DNA of 21,214 bases from Coptodactyla brooksi (GCA_033557675.1 JAWQRM010000588.1:1-21214); one strand, 5' to 3'; counted from the stretch's first letter, positions 1 through 11,336 are shown. Made by a program: numbers and translations. Notes: a model not told the origin generated them from the sequence alone.

Positions 1-515
1 AGGTGGAAATGAGTTTAGTCGGTATTCAATGATTCAGGATGAATGTGACAGAGTCCGACACTCCAGGAACAGGGCCCTGGGTCGTGCGTAAATGCATTCT
101 CAGACCACTGAAAAAAAAATTATCGCGCTCATAACTGGTCTAAGTGTTTAGCTGTAGCGCCCGTTCCGAGCGCAAAATACGAAAATACAGGTGTAACATA
201 AATATTATTTTATATTTTACCGTACCGAATTTTTATGAAAGCTTCTAATGTAAGGTGCTGTACAGTGCTATAATTAGAAGCAGTACTGTAGGAGAAATAC
301 AATTTTAATTACTAAATTCACCGCAGAACATTTCACTTTTCATGGAATACGTGGAATGAATTGATATCTGTATTCAAAATACCGTGGTGAATCTCAAAAT
401 TGCAGTTCTACGAGTATATTCTTCAATCAAACGCATAATGAAGATGAAGACAGTTTAGTATAAGTGTAAATAATTATATTCAACTGCTTTGATATATTTT
501 ATTTTGAATAAATAT
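1..515. other. AT-rich stretch without a recognised gene
   Basis: No reading frame of note and no family I recognise. The first 100 bases are richer in GC than the rest. They can be read as a short open stretch with many charged residues, but it stops by about position 90 and matches nothing known to me. A 23-base segment at 461-483 recurs at 525-547 (separate entry). Confidence 0.6.
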
Positions 516-547
516 TTGACGTTTAAGTGTAAATAATAATATTCAAT
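461..547. repeat. Short direct repeat next to the hairpin
   Basis: Bases 461-483 and 525-547 are the same 23-base sequence (starting TAAGTGTAAATAAT) with a single mismatch. The second copy lies inside the left arm of the 516-584 hairpin, so one sequence is present three times here, twice direct and once inverted. Confidence 0.85.
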
Positions 548-584
548 TTGCCATTGAATATTATTATTTACACTTAAACGTCAA
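516..584. repeat. Perfect 32-bp inverted repeat (hairpin, 5-nt loop)
   Basis: The left arm 516-547 (begins TTGACGTTTAAGTGTAAATA) and right arm 553-584 (ends TTTACACTTAAACGTCAA) are perfect reverse complements around a five-base loop at 548-552. Pairing stops at both outer edges, where 515 and 585 are both T. Perfect arms amid otherwise decayed DNA point to a recent event: an inverted duplication, for example by template switching, or a foldback element tip. No target duplication or coding sequence is visible. Confidence 0.95.
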
Positions 585-1400
585 TTTTACGTGGCCCAAG
601 CGTGGCAATCATCGCTACATACATGAATATGGACCAAAAATAACTGCTCCACTCACGTTTCATTAACCAAATTAGCATCATCAAAAGCGATGAAAACAGG
701 GGTCTTTCATCCGTGATGAATGTGTCATACAGATTTTTTTGAAGATAAAAGCTTAGAAAAAGATTCACTTATCTTCCTTCTGATGACGTACTTTCACATT
801 TACCAAAATGATCGCAACGAATTCAGAATTTGAACATTGAATTTTTTGTAAACGAACAGCAAGAAGGCCACGAAGCCGGTTTTCTGGCCCAGCGGTTGGT
901 TACAGCACAGTAACTAACCGTTGATCTATAGAAATAGATCAGTGGCCCAACCAGCGAGGGCTTAAGAGTGAGGGCTCTTAAACGTTTGAAAACGAAATTT
1001 TACATTTTGTAGGGAACATACAAATATTAGCTATAGTAGACCTTACTACGAGTACATTACTTTTCAGTTAAAGCATATAAGTAAGATAAATGCTTACTTA
1101 CCTGCCAATATTTTTTATAATATAAAGTATATTGTAATGTGCAGTATAGTATAACTTCACTGATTTTTCAATTCTCGGTGCTGTACAAGGTCAAACACCT
1201 TTCGTTGGAGCTGTAATGGAATACATTACAGATTTTTTAAGCGCTACTTGTTACAATACTATAAAACAGTTCATGCAAATGAGGAGAAATCTGCCATAAA
1301 TGGTTTTGTAAAACCATTCAGTTTTAAAAATAATTTAACGTCATAAGGATTACTTTAACGAGATACATATCAAAATCGAGACCTGAAGATGACACCCCAT
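585..1400. other. Unrecognised stretch, small nested inverted repeats
   Basis: No recognised gene. The minus strand at 574-768 is open for 64 codons and hydrophobic (contains SSYFWSIFMYVAMIATLG), but it matches no family I know and runs into the hairpin arm. A cluster of small inverted repeats lies at 894-941: 894-902 pairs with 911-919 with one mismatch, and 922-929 pairs exactly with 934-941 around AGAA. The seven bases TGGCCCA occur at both 885 and 943. Confidence 0.5.
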
Positions 1401-2892
1401 CCATGGATTATAAAGCAAGTGTTTTCCAAAGAGCAAGAAAATTGCATAAAAGAATATTTGTTGCAGGTGGCATCTATATTTTGTGGATATTTTCCTAAAG
1501 ATGTCCGTCGTCTTGCCTATGAGTGTACCGTTAAATACAAACTTAAAATATCAGCCACTTAGGCTACATACAAGATGACTGGCAAAGTTTTTAAGTAGGA
1601 ATCCCGAATTATCCACCAGAAAGCCTAAACCGATCAGCATTGGCAGAGCAACGTAATTTAATGCTGAAAACGTGAGACTCCTTGACAAATTGGCTGAGGT
1701 AATGGATAAATACAAATTGGCTGCTTCGCAAATATGGACTGTGGACGAGACTGGTGTATTCATGGCAAAGAAGCCTAATAAAATTGTGACCGCAAAGTGC
1801 ACAAGAAATATTGGTGCAATGTCTTCTGGGGAACCAGACACTAATATCACTGTAGTAACTGCTGTATCTCCATGTGGTGCCCGGTATATTCGTGTTTTCT
1901 CGCAAAAAATACAAGAATCGTTTCACTAACGGCGGTCCTCCTGGTTCTATGCAGGCAATGCGAGTGGGTTAGTAACAGATGCAGAATTCTTCCAATTTAT
2001 GCAACATTTTATCAAACATACAAAGGCATGCTTTGAATCCCGTGTTCTGCCGGCCTGGGACAATCATTCTTTCCACCTACATGTGGATAGATTAGAGTTG
2101 GCCAACGAAATCGTGGCACAGCTGCTATGTATTTCAGTACTTGGACCATTCAAAAAGTACTCTGCCTCTGCGTAGGTTATATGATTGAGAAACAATCCTG
2201 GAAAACCCTTAATAATCTATAATATACCAGAAATAATGGCAAACTCATTTCCATTAACCGCGACTCCAATAAACTTAATGAAAGATTTTCAGAAAACAGG
2301 TATCTGTCAATTCAATGCAAAACTTTTCACTGATGACGATTATTCACCATCATTTTTGACTGACCGTCCAGAAACAGCGTGCGATAATCAACAGCAGTCA
2401 GTGCAAGATCAACATGGCACAACCGTTACAAACTATGCCAATCAATTTGACATCAGTGCTACAGGCTCTATCGCTCGACATGACAGATAATAGTAAAAAA
2501 GGGTGCCTATTGCTACAGTTCAAAAGCGGATTCAAGAAAAACGAATACATTTGGAAGAAGAAAGAGAAAAACTGCTATTCCGATGGATACTCTTGAACAA
2601 AATGCATTACAAACTGAACAAAAACAAAACGGCCAAAAAAGTTAATAAATCAAAAATTAAAATTGATAGTAAGACGATCACAAGAGTCTCTAAAAGAATT
2701 CTATAGTTAAGTTCAGAATGCACAACTATACTTTTTTGTGAAACATATTCTGAGAGTATACCTGGAGAAAACTGGGTCCAATATCAGGTTGACCAGGCTA
2801 ATCAAGTTGCAAGCAATGGTCCAACGTTAAATGTGTGTCGAGTGCTGGTGTGACATACGTTTGTGTCAATTGCGATAGCGACAGTGATAACT
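1401..2892 (+). pseudogene. Pogo/Tigger-like (jerky-type) transposase relic
   Basis: Decayed DDE transposase of the pogo branch of the Tc1/mariner superfamily; intact relatives bind transposon ends and catalyse cut-and-paste movement. Successive pieces follow the family order. 1401-1550 has the N-terminal LRRLAYE-like motif (here VRRLAYEC). 1578-1670 has the RNPELSTRKP segment. 1672-1926 is the catalytic core start with IWTVDETGV (first catalytic Asp at 1744-1746) and KPNKIV. 1930-2060 holds NGGPPGS and the second Asp in WDNHS (2059-2061). 2140-2165 has GPFKKYS. 2185-2370 holds NNPGKPLIIYNIPEI and TDDDYSPSFLTDRP. 2740-2892 is a remnant of the Cys-rich tail ending VCVNCDSDSDN. Stops (for example 1927-1929) and several frameshifts break it, and the segment that normally carries the third acidic residue before GPFK is missing. 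Non-functional. Could equally be called a jerky-like domesticated gene fragment, but decay argues for a dead transposon. Confidence 0.88.
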
Positions 2893-3397
2893 GATGATTA
2901 CCCATTCATATTTTTATCTAATAATTAATTACAAAACTCATATAACATAAAGTAATTAAAAATTAAGAATATAATTTTAGGTACAAAAAGTGTAATAACA
3001 TAGAAAGATTCCGGATAAGTTGTTTTATTTAGTTTGATTTTATTTTATTGGAGAAATAAAACCTTTTGTTTCACTGTGCAATTAGCACTGAAGCTTTAAA
3101 TATATATTTGATTATAAACTTCAGTTTTATTGGAGATTAACATAATTTCCACATCGCTGTTGAGCTAATTTCATTTCATTGCTTAAGTTGCCCCATACCA
3201 TTGCTCAACTTACCTCACCCAAGGGGCAGGTTGAGCAACTAGGAACTATACTAACTAAAACAATTCTGTTTTCAAAAGATGTTTAGAGCAGAATCTATCC
3301 AACAGTGTAAGTATAAAGTAAATCTGATACACCTTTTAGAAGTTATGATAAATTAAGTGAAAAATTGATCAACTACCCCCGCGACCGTCTATCCTAC
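2893..3397 (+). mobile_element. Probable 3' noncoding end of the pogo-like element
   Basis: AT-rich sequence downstream of the transposase relic. It contains an inverted pair, TTGCTCAAC at 3201-3209 and GTTGAGCAA at 3230-3238, with CCCC runs around it, like the subterminal repeats often carried by pogo-type elements. A GC-richer block at 3370-3397 (ACTACCCCCGCGACCGTCTA then TCCTACTA) may be the element end. I found no matching 5' terminal repeat in 1-1400, so the left end seems lost or diverged and the boundary is an inference. Confidence 0.4.
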
Positions 3398-5224
3398 TAC
3401 AGGTTTAACCCACCGATCAATCTAATTAGGAACATGTAGAAATCCGTAAATTAAATTTTAAAACATGGCAACGCTATATGATATATTGTAATGTTTGTTA
3501 AATAATCACTTCGACAGCAATCTGATCAAAAATTTAATAAGGCCGTTTTATTGAGAACCTAATTATCTAACACTTTTTTGCAGATATTTTCCAAATATCT
3601 AATGAGGACAAACCTTTAAATGGCAAATATTTTCATGTTTAGGCATTTTCATAGTTGATGTATTTTCGGAGATCTGTAGATAGTGATCGAAATGTCACAT
3701 ACTAACAGTACATCAAGTATTTTTGTCAGTCAAAAAATTGTAAATAATGTGTGCGTAAGGTGTTTTCATGTATTTTTATTCCTAAGCGGATAAGTCCAAA
3801 TTAAAACATTTTTCATGTAAATTACGCAGCCATGTTCTGAATCCATTACCGAAATATTATGCGAAAGGGCGTCACCACACTCAATATAAACACATCACAG
3901 AGCAACGGTTTATAAATAAAGTGTAATCATTTTACTTTATCTAAATTATTACAAGCAATAAATTTAGCAACAAAAACATAGGTTATTTCATCGTCTGCAA
4001 AAGTAATAAAATATGAATAATTAGCGGATTTGTTATCTACAGGTCACTTTAATGTGTACTAATGTCGGACACTTGTGTAGTGATAACGTAAAGATAACGA
4101 TATGTTTATTTTACAAAGTTATATTAAGGGGACAGTATTGACAATAATTATTACACTTGTATAATATATGGAAGGGCATAACTTACTACTACAGGTGGCA
4201 GTTTTTACAGTATGATAAATAATATGCACTGTAATATATATGATATACATCCTTGTGTACTTAAGTAATAACGTATATATTATAAATTATTTTAGAAAAT
4301 TATATTTATCAAAAATTACTGTAATTAATACTTTACTAAAATTACTATTAGCAGGCAAGATTATTTTTTACACATGGCAGGTTGGAAGATCCAGTCCAAG
4401 TCTTTGCATTTTGATACTGGAGTGCATAAAAAATGACAAACGAAATAAAATTAAGGGAATTACCAAACGCGCCTGTATTTATCCCAATTATGTTTGTGCA
4501 TTTGATGGCATAAATCTCTGATGCTATTCAAGCGGTTCCAGTGTTTGCTATTTTCGAGCTCATGTGCCATGTTTTTCATTCTCATGTTGGTCACCATAGA
4601 ATTATGAAATTTTTACTGAACGTCCACAACTACACATTGAGTACACGCATTCACATATTGCAAAGTTTAAGTGATAATTGCACATTTATTCATCTCAAAA
4701 ATCCCCCGTTGGATGTGATAAAGTGTATTAAAATCACGCGAAATCAATAATAATATTGATAATATTTTTTCGATTTAGTTTTCACGTGAATTTTGGATAT
4801 AAGCTTACTTATATCCACACACACTGACCATACGTCCGCACACTAACCATACATAACCCCACCCAAGCATTCAGCGATGGAGTCGACTCCATTGTTTGCT
4901 GCACACTTTCTCTCTGCTTATTGATTCTAACTTTAATGATTCATATTATATTGATTAATTTATTGTAGACCAGAATACTTATTTTGTCATGAAATTTTAA
5001 CTGTAAAGGAATTCCCAATGTTTATTTTTTACTTTATGTTATTTGCTTTTGAGTGAAACCTCAATCGAAAGCATACCTGCCTGCTTCGTCTTTCATTACG
5101 GAAAAGTTGTCATTGTGGTAAAGCGTGATAATGTATATGAAAAATCCCGTAGTAGTCAAGTAAATCTCACGTATTTGATAATAGAACAAGAGTTAGTTTA
5201 TTTGTACTCTGCTAATTGAACAAG
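3398..5224. other. AT-rich stretch without a recognised gene
   Basis: Open frames at 4240-4521 and 4541-4750 (+) are of the length expected by chance in AT-rich DNA and match nothing I recognise. Small structures are present: a 9-bp hairpin GGATATAAG-CTTA-CTTATATCC (4795-4816), the 16-bp palindrome ATGGAGTCGACTCCAT (4877-4892), and a near-tandem CACACTGACCATAC / CACACTAACCATAC at 4820-4855. Confidence 0.6.
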
Positions 5225-5332
5225 ATGTCAAAGAATTGTATCAAAGAGGTGAAACTTGCTAACATTAATTCCACTATTTTACTGAACAAGGTCGTTGAAA
5301 GAACTACTAAAGCTATTGGAGTTAACGAATGA
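5225..5332 (+). CDS. 35-codon fragment, weakly helix-turn-helix-like
   Basis: ATG at 5225 opens a short frame ending ERTTKAIGVNE before a stop at 5330-5332, and the frame continues VVIRV. The pattern (Arg-Thr, Ala, Gly-Val, then Val-x-Arg) resembles the recognition region of transposase-type helix-turn-helix domains of the form ATGVSxRTVxRI. The match is short, no flanking similarity is visible, and it may be chance. Confidence 0.15.
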   Translation: MSKNCIKEVKLANINSTILLNKVVERTTKAIGVNE

Positions 5333-7720
5333 GTAGTTATAAGGGTAATTGCATAAAACAATGTCGAGTAGAAATTGAGTCTTTTAAATTTCTACATATA
5401 TGATATGATGAGAAGGATTTCTAACCTTTACATAAAGAAAAATATTTCAGCAGTAATTTAATTGTATGTACAAATTATAAATTAAGTACCGGATTTGCCG
5501 TACTTTTCAAAACGGACGTCGGCACACAATTAAGGTTCAACAAAATTGAAAAGAAACGTGATTCCAGAAAATAGAGGTAGCTTTATGCAAAGAATTATGA
5601 TTTTATACATTGGTTGTGTAAACAGAGTTGTAGGAGAATATCTCAAATGTCTTGTTAGCGCACAAAATATGCAAACGCTAACTACCACTGTAAAATCAAT
5701 ATGCATTTTGAAGAATAGTTTCGGCATGTCATATAAGTACTACTTAATCATGGACTTAAATAATCTCTAAAGGCGCAGCAACTAGGGACTGCTGCACAGG
5801 GTTATTGAAACCGCTTAGCAATGTTAAATATCAAGTAATATTTCATAGAACAGTATTGGGACAACTATTCTAATATGAGAAAAATTTCCATTCTGTTGTC
5901 AAAAGATTTATTATATAAAGCTCACATGTTGAGAGTGAGATTCTGAACAATCATCTTGTGATTAAGCTGTTTGTTAACTTCAACAACTGTCCTATGTTCC
6001 ATCAATTGTTCGGCAAACGAGCATTATAAGAAAGTAATACATGAAAATTGTTTGACGATGAGCAGAAGTACTCGCGATATTCGTTAGAGGCCCAGTTGCT
6101 CTAATTTTACTGTTGTTATTGACATGTTCTGAAATTAAATGTTCTCTATGAATGTTAACTTTTTCATTTCGTTCGTTTCGCCTTCTAAGTTATTTAATGG
6201 TCTTCTTTAAATAGTATTTTAAAATTCTAAGTTGTTTATTTTATAAAAAAGAAGTTAAAACAATTAAAACTCGTCCAAAAACAGTTGCAAACAACTGTTA
6301 TTACCAGCCATTTAAGTCGTTTGTACCACTTCTATTATTTTGGTATTGGAGTGATCTTACTTTTTTGTGTCTTTGATGTTTATGTGCAGATGCATGCAAT
6401 CTTCATTTTACTTATGATTTTCGAATGCTACTGCTACAGCTACCGATCAGGAATATTGTCGGCAGAATCGATAAGATAAATGTTCATCGCTAAATAAGGA
6501 GAACTTTATTGAACTGTATCCGAATTCAATCTGAACGAAGGCCATTTAGTAGAGTTGGATATGATATTGTGCAAATGATAGAACGCAGCTTTGAAATTTG
6601 TGTACGCATAGCCTACACAAATAGCCTACACAGGTACCTTGTCACTTGCAGAAAGTTCAAAATCTTAAGCCTGAGGCTTACAATCAGATTAAATATCTAC
6701 CAACCTGTTTTTAAAATTCCCGAACTTTCATGAAGTACATTATTAACCGATATAGTTAATAGTAGTTACAATTTTTGACGGTTGTTTTACTGAGATTATG
6801 CATAGCAATATTCTTTGGAGCATGGACTACCAATTCTTCCAGAAGATGTTTCTATAGCAACACACATTGCAATATACCTACAATAGGATGAAACTCCTTA
6901 ACATTTTCATCAATATTATTGTCCCTCTGACAGAGAGGCGCTTATTATTTCAATTGACTTTTAATATTGCACATGAAATATATCGTAGTCTTCAAATATG
7001 AGAAAGTATAATAAGATGTATATCCGACAGTGCTCAATTCTGCATTCAACTTGCAAGAGTTCATCTTGAACAAGTATTGTCGACTATTGTTATTTGTTAT
7101 AAGATCATTAGTTTATCGTTGATGTGCAAATATGTATACATACGAGTACATACATATTTTTCTTTCCTTCGTGTTTCAATATGAATTTGATGTTAACTGT
7201 ACATTTCTGTACCGACACTACTTTTTGATTTTTTGTCCACTAGTTTTGGCTTACGGTAGTTTCATGTTCACTATGGCTAACGTATAAATCTAGAAAACAT
7301 CTGAAGCGAAAAACCCGAAAATTACTACGTTTATAGGTTTGATGTAAACGATGCAAAATGGCGTTGAAATTCGTTGAAATTTAACTTTTTTATGATTTGG
7401 TGTCGGTTTACTTGCCTGTGACCAGAACAAATTTGTGTCGCAACACCAAAGAAAAATTTAAAATATTTATAAAATCATCATTGGTTTTTTACTGAACGCA
7501 TAAATTGCTCCAACGGCTTAAAGGCTACATAAAACAAAACACTGCTTAGCGTAATTTTCTTTCAGAGTTTAGCTACATTATATTATTTTAGACTTTGTGG
7601 TCGACAAATAGATTTTCCAGATGATATCTTGGAACTGGGTTAGCTGTTAAACCGCATATAAGCATATATACAAAATGTTTAACCGCATAAAAACTGATAA
7701 AAAAAATTGTCGAATAATAT

Positions 7721-7727
<7 letters not shown>
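5333..7727. other. AT-rich stretch without a recognised gene
   Basis: Three + strand open frames (5546-5770, 6285-6479, 6509-6733) and one on minus (5530-5727) are short, have no recognisable motif and look like chance frames. A TATGTATACATACGAGTACA microsatellite-like patch lies near 7130-7155. The phrase ACCGCATA(T/A)AA occurs twice just before the (TA)n tract (about 7650 and 7683). Confidence 0.55.

Positions 7728-7761
<34 letters not shown>
7728..7761. repeat. (TA)n microsatellite
   Basis: An uninterrupted alternating T-A run of 34 bases, preceded by an imperfect AT stretch (ATAATATATACATG) from 7714. Likely variable in length between individuals. Confidence 0.97.
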
Positions 7762-7764
<3 letters not shown>

Positions 7765-7828
7765 GTAAGTTACACTATAACAATAGCTTTTTGACAGAAT
7801 TTAGTTCAATGTCATACTATTTAGTTTT

Positions 7829-8281
7829 ATGACAGGACGCGATAAGACAAGAACATTTGAATGGGAAAATTATTTTTATTCTAATGCGCTTCCCAAAATA
7901 AACAATATGTGTTACAGTAGTAATGTATTCACTTTTAGATTTATCGAAAAACTGTTTCCACACTCTTATTTTATTTTTCTTATGCTGTTGAACGGTTGTA
8001 TTCTAATTTTTTTTTCATTTAATCACTTCCGAGAAAAATATAGTAACTTCATTATCTCTTGTGGACGCCATATTGGATTTCTACATAGTTCAACTCGATA
8101 TTTCTTTCGGATTAATTTGTTATGTCACAAGTCACAGTTGAATGGTAACTTCAAAGAAAATTATTCCTTAGAATTTATTTACTATAGCATGGATTTATGT
8201 CGTGATGTACCTTGGAAAAACAAAACCACGTCTCGCACAGATCTGTCAGTCAGGTTTCATTATCCTTTTGTAGAGATTTAG
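7829..8281 (+). CDS. Unrecognised 150-codon open frame, doubtful
   Basis: The longest uninterrupted frame in the window. From ATG 7829 it encodes 150 residues rich in Phe, Tyr, Asn and Ser, with one hydrophobic stretch around residues 48-66 (YFIFLMLLNGCILIFFSF). It ends TAG two bases before the ATG of the transposase relic at 8284. No domain is recognised. The composition is what AT-rich noncoding DNA would give, yet 150 codons is long for chance at this base composition. It could be 5' noncoding sequence of the downstream transposon, a small membrane protein, or chance. Confidence 0.15.
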   Translation: MTGRDKTRTFEWENYFYSNALPKINNMCYSSNVFTFRFIEKLFPHSYFIFLMLLNGCILIFFSFNHFREKYSNFIISCGRHIGFLHSSTRYFFRINLLCHKSQLNGNFKENYSLEFIYYSMDLCRDVPWKNKTTSRTDLSVRFHYPFVEI

Positions 8282-8283
8282 AA

Positions 8284-9162
8284 TGGCAAATCAGTTTACT
8301 GTCCACGAAAAATATGATATTTTTTATACTTTCGTTCGGTGCAATAAAAACGAACGCTGGCCCAAGCTGAATGTCTTAATGAATTTCCTGAGAGACGGCA
8401 ACCAAATTACAAAACCTGTCGGCGTTCGGATGCAAATTTAAAAGAACACGATGCATTTTCAAAGAAAGATTTAAAACATGGCATTGATCGACCAGGTGAT
8501 GCTGAACACAAAGAAGAACTGGTTTTAGCAAGCATTCACCTTGATAACACATCTATAAGACGAATTCATTCGGAAGTATGAGTTGGAAAATCAACGGTAG
8601 CGAGGATTTTGAAAAAACATAAGTACCACCCGTATGCTTACAGCGTCAGTCAAAATCTTTTTCCTAACGTCCCAGATCGCCGGTTGCAACACTGCAGGTG
8701 GTATGTGCACCAAAGCGAAGACAACAACAATTTCTATAACAACATCTTATTGTGAGATGAAGCAAACTTTTCAAATTTGAGGCTTTTCGTAACAATACTC
8801 ATTTTTGGGCACAACAAAATCCCAGGCTAAATGTTGAAAGAAGGAATGAACACCATTTTCTCTTTAACGTGTGGTGTGGAATTTTGAGCTACCGGATTAT
8901 TGGACCAATTTCGTATAATTTTGTTCCACGGATAGGGTTCCACGCCAAAATTTACTTACGACAAAACTTACGGCAAAATTTCGAAATTGACGATTTTCAA
9001 ATTTTTTTAGATAACTTCGAAATTAGTCGGAATTCGTTTGTTTTCAAGACGGCATGTGAACGTGTACAAAATTCTGCACTATTTTCCCCATTTAACCGAC
9101 TCAATATCTCGATTATTAACAAAGATAGCCATGTTATCCCACGTCCGGTGGGACACCCAGTA
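8284..9162 (+). pseudogene. Tc1/mariner-superfamily transposase relic, internally deleted
   Basis: Begins at ATG 8284 with MANQFTVHEKYDIF, the start of the N-terminal helix-turn-helix common to a large insect group of IS630/Tc1/mariner transposases. A frameshift near 8355 leads to the rest of that domain (NEFPERRQPNYKT). A second DNA-binding part follows around 8535-8640 (TSIRRIHSEV, then KSTVARILKKHKYHPY). The catalytic core start DEANFSN is at about 8756-8775, with the codon before its Asp changed to a stop (TGA), then HFWAQQNPR and FNVWCGI...IIGP (8860-8910). After that the core is lost: no second catalytic Asp (HDGAPPH-type motif) is visible. The sequence passes to noncoding DNA ending GGTGGGACACCCAGTATA (about 9147-9164), which resembles a terminal repeat of this family. 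No matching left end was found. Confidence 0.8.
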
Positions 9163-9164
9163 TA

Positions 9165-10079
9165 TATATTACATATTCTTACATATTGTATTGTACAATT
9201 CTACGATTCAATAAATGATTTTTATTTGAAGATCTCACCTGAATATGATCTTCTGGGCAATGCTATGCAGTAGGAAGGTAAAATCAATTCTCAAATTGTT
9301 TTCCTTCGCAATCGTTTAAGAAAATAATAGACAGATTGTAGAGAGGCGAAATACTTTACTTTCTGTTGGTCGGAATATGAAGTACACAGGAATTTAAAAT
9401 ATCTTATAGTCCATATTCACAATATGGAGGAAATATCGTCAGTAACCCTTTGTTTAAACTTACGATCAATAATCGACTATCTCACAATCTATATTACATA
9501 AAATCTGCAATGCAAATTTTCTTCGCTTAAATCGTTCGTTACACAGCACTTTTATTGTATTAAATAATTTGTAATATTAACTAATATTATTAGCAGATTT
9601 ATTACTTAGCGAAAATTATATCTTCGGTTATACGGAATCTGACAACAAAGAATTGACCACATACTGGCCCCATAAAGTAGATTGATTCCATTATAGCTTT
9701 TGGCCCCATATACCATTTCTTATTTAAACATATTACTATAGTTACATCAGCTACTTTCAACCTGTCTAAATTTGTTCCGTATATAAAAAATTGATATTCT
9801 GTTAAATTTTAATTTAACATCTGTTTATGACACACATTATAAAATCAAAGAACTCACAATATGGAGTCTTTAATACACGTACGACAAATCTAATATAATA
9901 AAAAAATCAACAATAATAACTTCAAAATCAATTAATCGGGCAATTACTCTTAAATTCTAATGTCGTTCACTTTTACTGAATTTTTAAATATTTTCATTTA
10001 GCAACTCTCAATTTAACTTAATTTAATTAAAGCAGCAATTAATTACTAATTTCGCCTGTTGTTCTTTTATCAAAAGAAC
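9165..10079. other. AT-rich stretch without a recognised gene
   Basis: The open frame crossing in from 8869 ends at 9273 and its last part is noncoding in character. Nothing else recognisable; no long repeat seen by eye. Confidence 0.6.
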
Positions 10080-10410
10080 AATTAAGTGTCTTGTGCATAA
10101 AACTTCTTATCTTAAACATCAAACTTACGGTTCTCTTTCCGAAAGAAACCGAAATCGCCAGAAACGGTCTGAAAACTCAGTTTCGGAAAGTTCCCACAAA
10201 GTTCGTTAACTGCATAATGTTCGCGCCGGCTACTACGTGAGATTCCGCCGAAGCTTTCGAAGGTTTGGCGAATTGGTACCGACTGATGACCAACGCCGTG
10301 AAGGCGAATCGCGCAAAACTGGGCCCGAAACGGGGAATACATTGGATCATGCGCGCGACACCCACCGTCTGTACGCAGAATTTTCCACTTTCCAGCACAG
10401 TTCCAATCAA
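10080..10410. other. GC-richer island with overlapping open frames, unrecognised
   Basis: Base composition shifts sharply to higher GC between about 10125 and 10400 compared with AT-rich flanks. On + one frame runs from before 10080 to about 10426 with a single stop (TGA 10238-10240). Its second half reads EAFEGLANWYRLMTNAVKAN and on through GPKRGIHWIM. The minus strand is also open (10112-10342 and 10177-10410). I recognise no protein family. CTAC|GTGAGA at 10233-10242, just where the + frame stops, resembles a 5' splice donor. Possibilities are a decayed host exon, a fragment of an unknown element, or a laterally acquired fragment. Confidence 0.35.
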
Positions 10411-11187
10411 AAGTATTTTTCCCTAGTCCTTTGTCATTTTGTTACTAACCGACATATTTTGTTAAAATTGAATACTAATTTCTGCAAATAATTGATAATT
10501 TGATGTTCTTCCGTGGTGTTATACCCATAAATGAAATAAATATATGTGGAATTCGGTCGGTAGAAAAATTATAAAGACGAGCAGAGCAATTGAAATATAC
10601 ACTAGCGAAAAGATTCAAATAGCTCACCTTATTTTCTATTGTGATAGAAAAGGTGAATAAGAAGATAAAATGAAAGGTTTACACGGCAATGAGCCAGCCA
10701 ATAATTTTAGTGGATTGAGACAATAATAATATCATACCTTTTCACTAGAAGCTCACAATGCATGTAAAAAGTAAATTTAAAAAAGCGAATTTTTTAAAAT
10801 AAAAGTGAATTTAAAATTTAATATAAAAAACAATATATAATAATATATAAATGTGAAGAAAAAATCGATGTCTTGCAGAAATGATTGGAACAAGAATGGA
10901 ACCAAAGAAATCGCATTAAAATAAACATAGGAATTATTGAATTATGAAGAAAATAATAGATGGCTCTGGTAATCGTAAAGATAACGTAAATAGTAAATCA
11001 GATGACTGGCACATGCGAAGTTTATGGGATCATGCCTAGTTAGATGGTGAAAGAAAAACCTGATTTCCTGATAAGTTACAGCCACTTTGTGCAAGCCTGA
11101 TTTTTTAGAGGTGTCGTGCGGTGTACAGGCCAAATCGCCTGATATCGAAATCCAAACAGATTCTGTTGGTATATAAATATATCTTGT
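10411..11187. other. AT-rich stretch without a recognised gene
   Basis: No gene recognised. A small stem, CACCTTATTTTCTA pairing imperfectly with TAGAAAAGGTG, lies at 10626-10657. From about 11050 the text takes on a dispersed-repeat character that continues into the next features. Confidence 0.5.
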
Positions 11188-11336
11188 TCGTGAACGAAGG
11201 ATTTTTTGAAAAAGTAATTTTCGACCAAATGACGGCCGTTTTAAGAAAAATGTGATTTTTCGGGCTCTTAATTTTCCATTTTTTTCCAATAAAAAAAGTA
11301 GTTTTCAATAAGACAAAAAACCTTCGTTCATGACCA
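11188..11336. repeat. Imperfect inverted repeat within a dispersed-repeat-like block
   Basis: TTGTTCGTGAACGAAGGATT at about 11189-11208 is mirrored by the reverse complement of 11315-11335 (AACCTTCGTTCATGACCAA), and AT-rich pairing extends the arms inward. The central core self-pairs locally (TTCGTGAACGAA). The surrounding 11050-11750 sequence has the look of an interspersed repeat (phrases such as ACGGATCTCGAGATATCGTG at 11389-11408) but I cannot assign it. Confidence 0.55.

Noticed and set aside
885..896. TGGCCCAGCGGT resembles the A box of a tRNA-derived SINE promoter (11 of 12 positions).
   Set aside because: No convincing B box (GGTTCGANTCC) at the right distance, no tRNA-like fold and no A-rich tail.
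1551..1926. Minus-strand open frames of 99 and 105 codons over 1551-1926.
   Set aside because: Antisense shadows of the pogo-like transposase, whose motifs are clear on +.
4191..4203. TACAGGTGGCAGT also occurs inside the Tc1-like element near 11801-11813.
   Set aside because: A single 13-base match in a 21-kb window is expected by chance and no flanking similarity exists.
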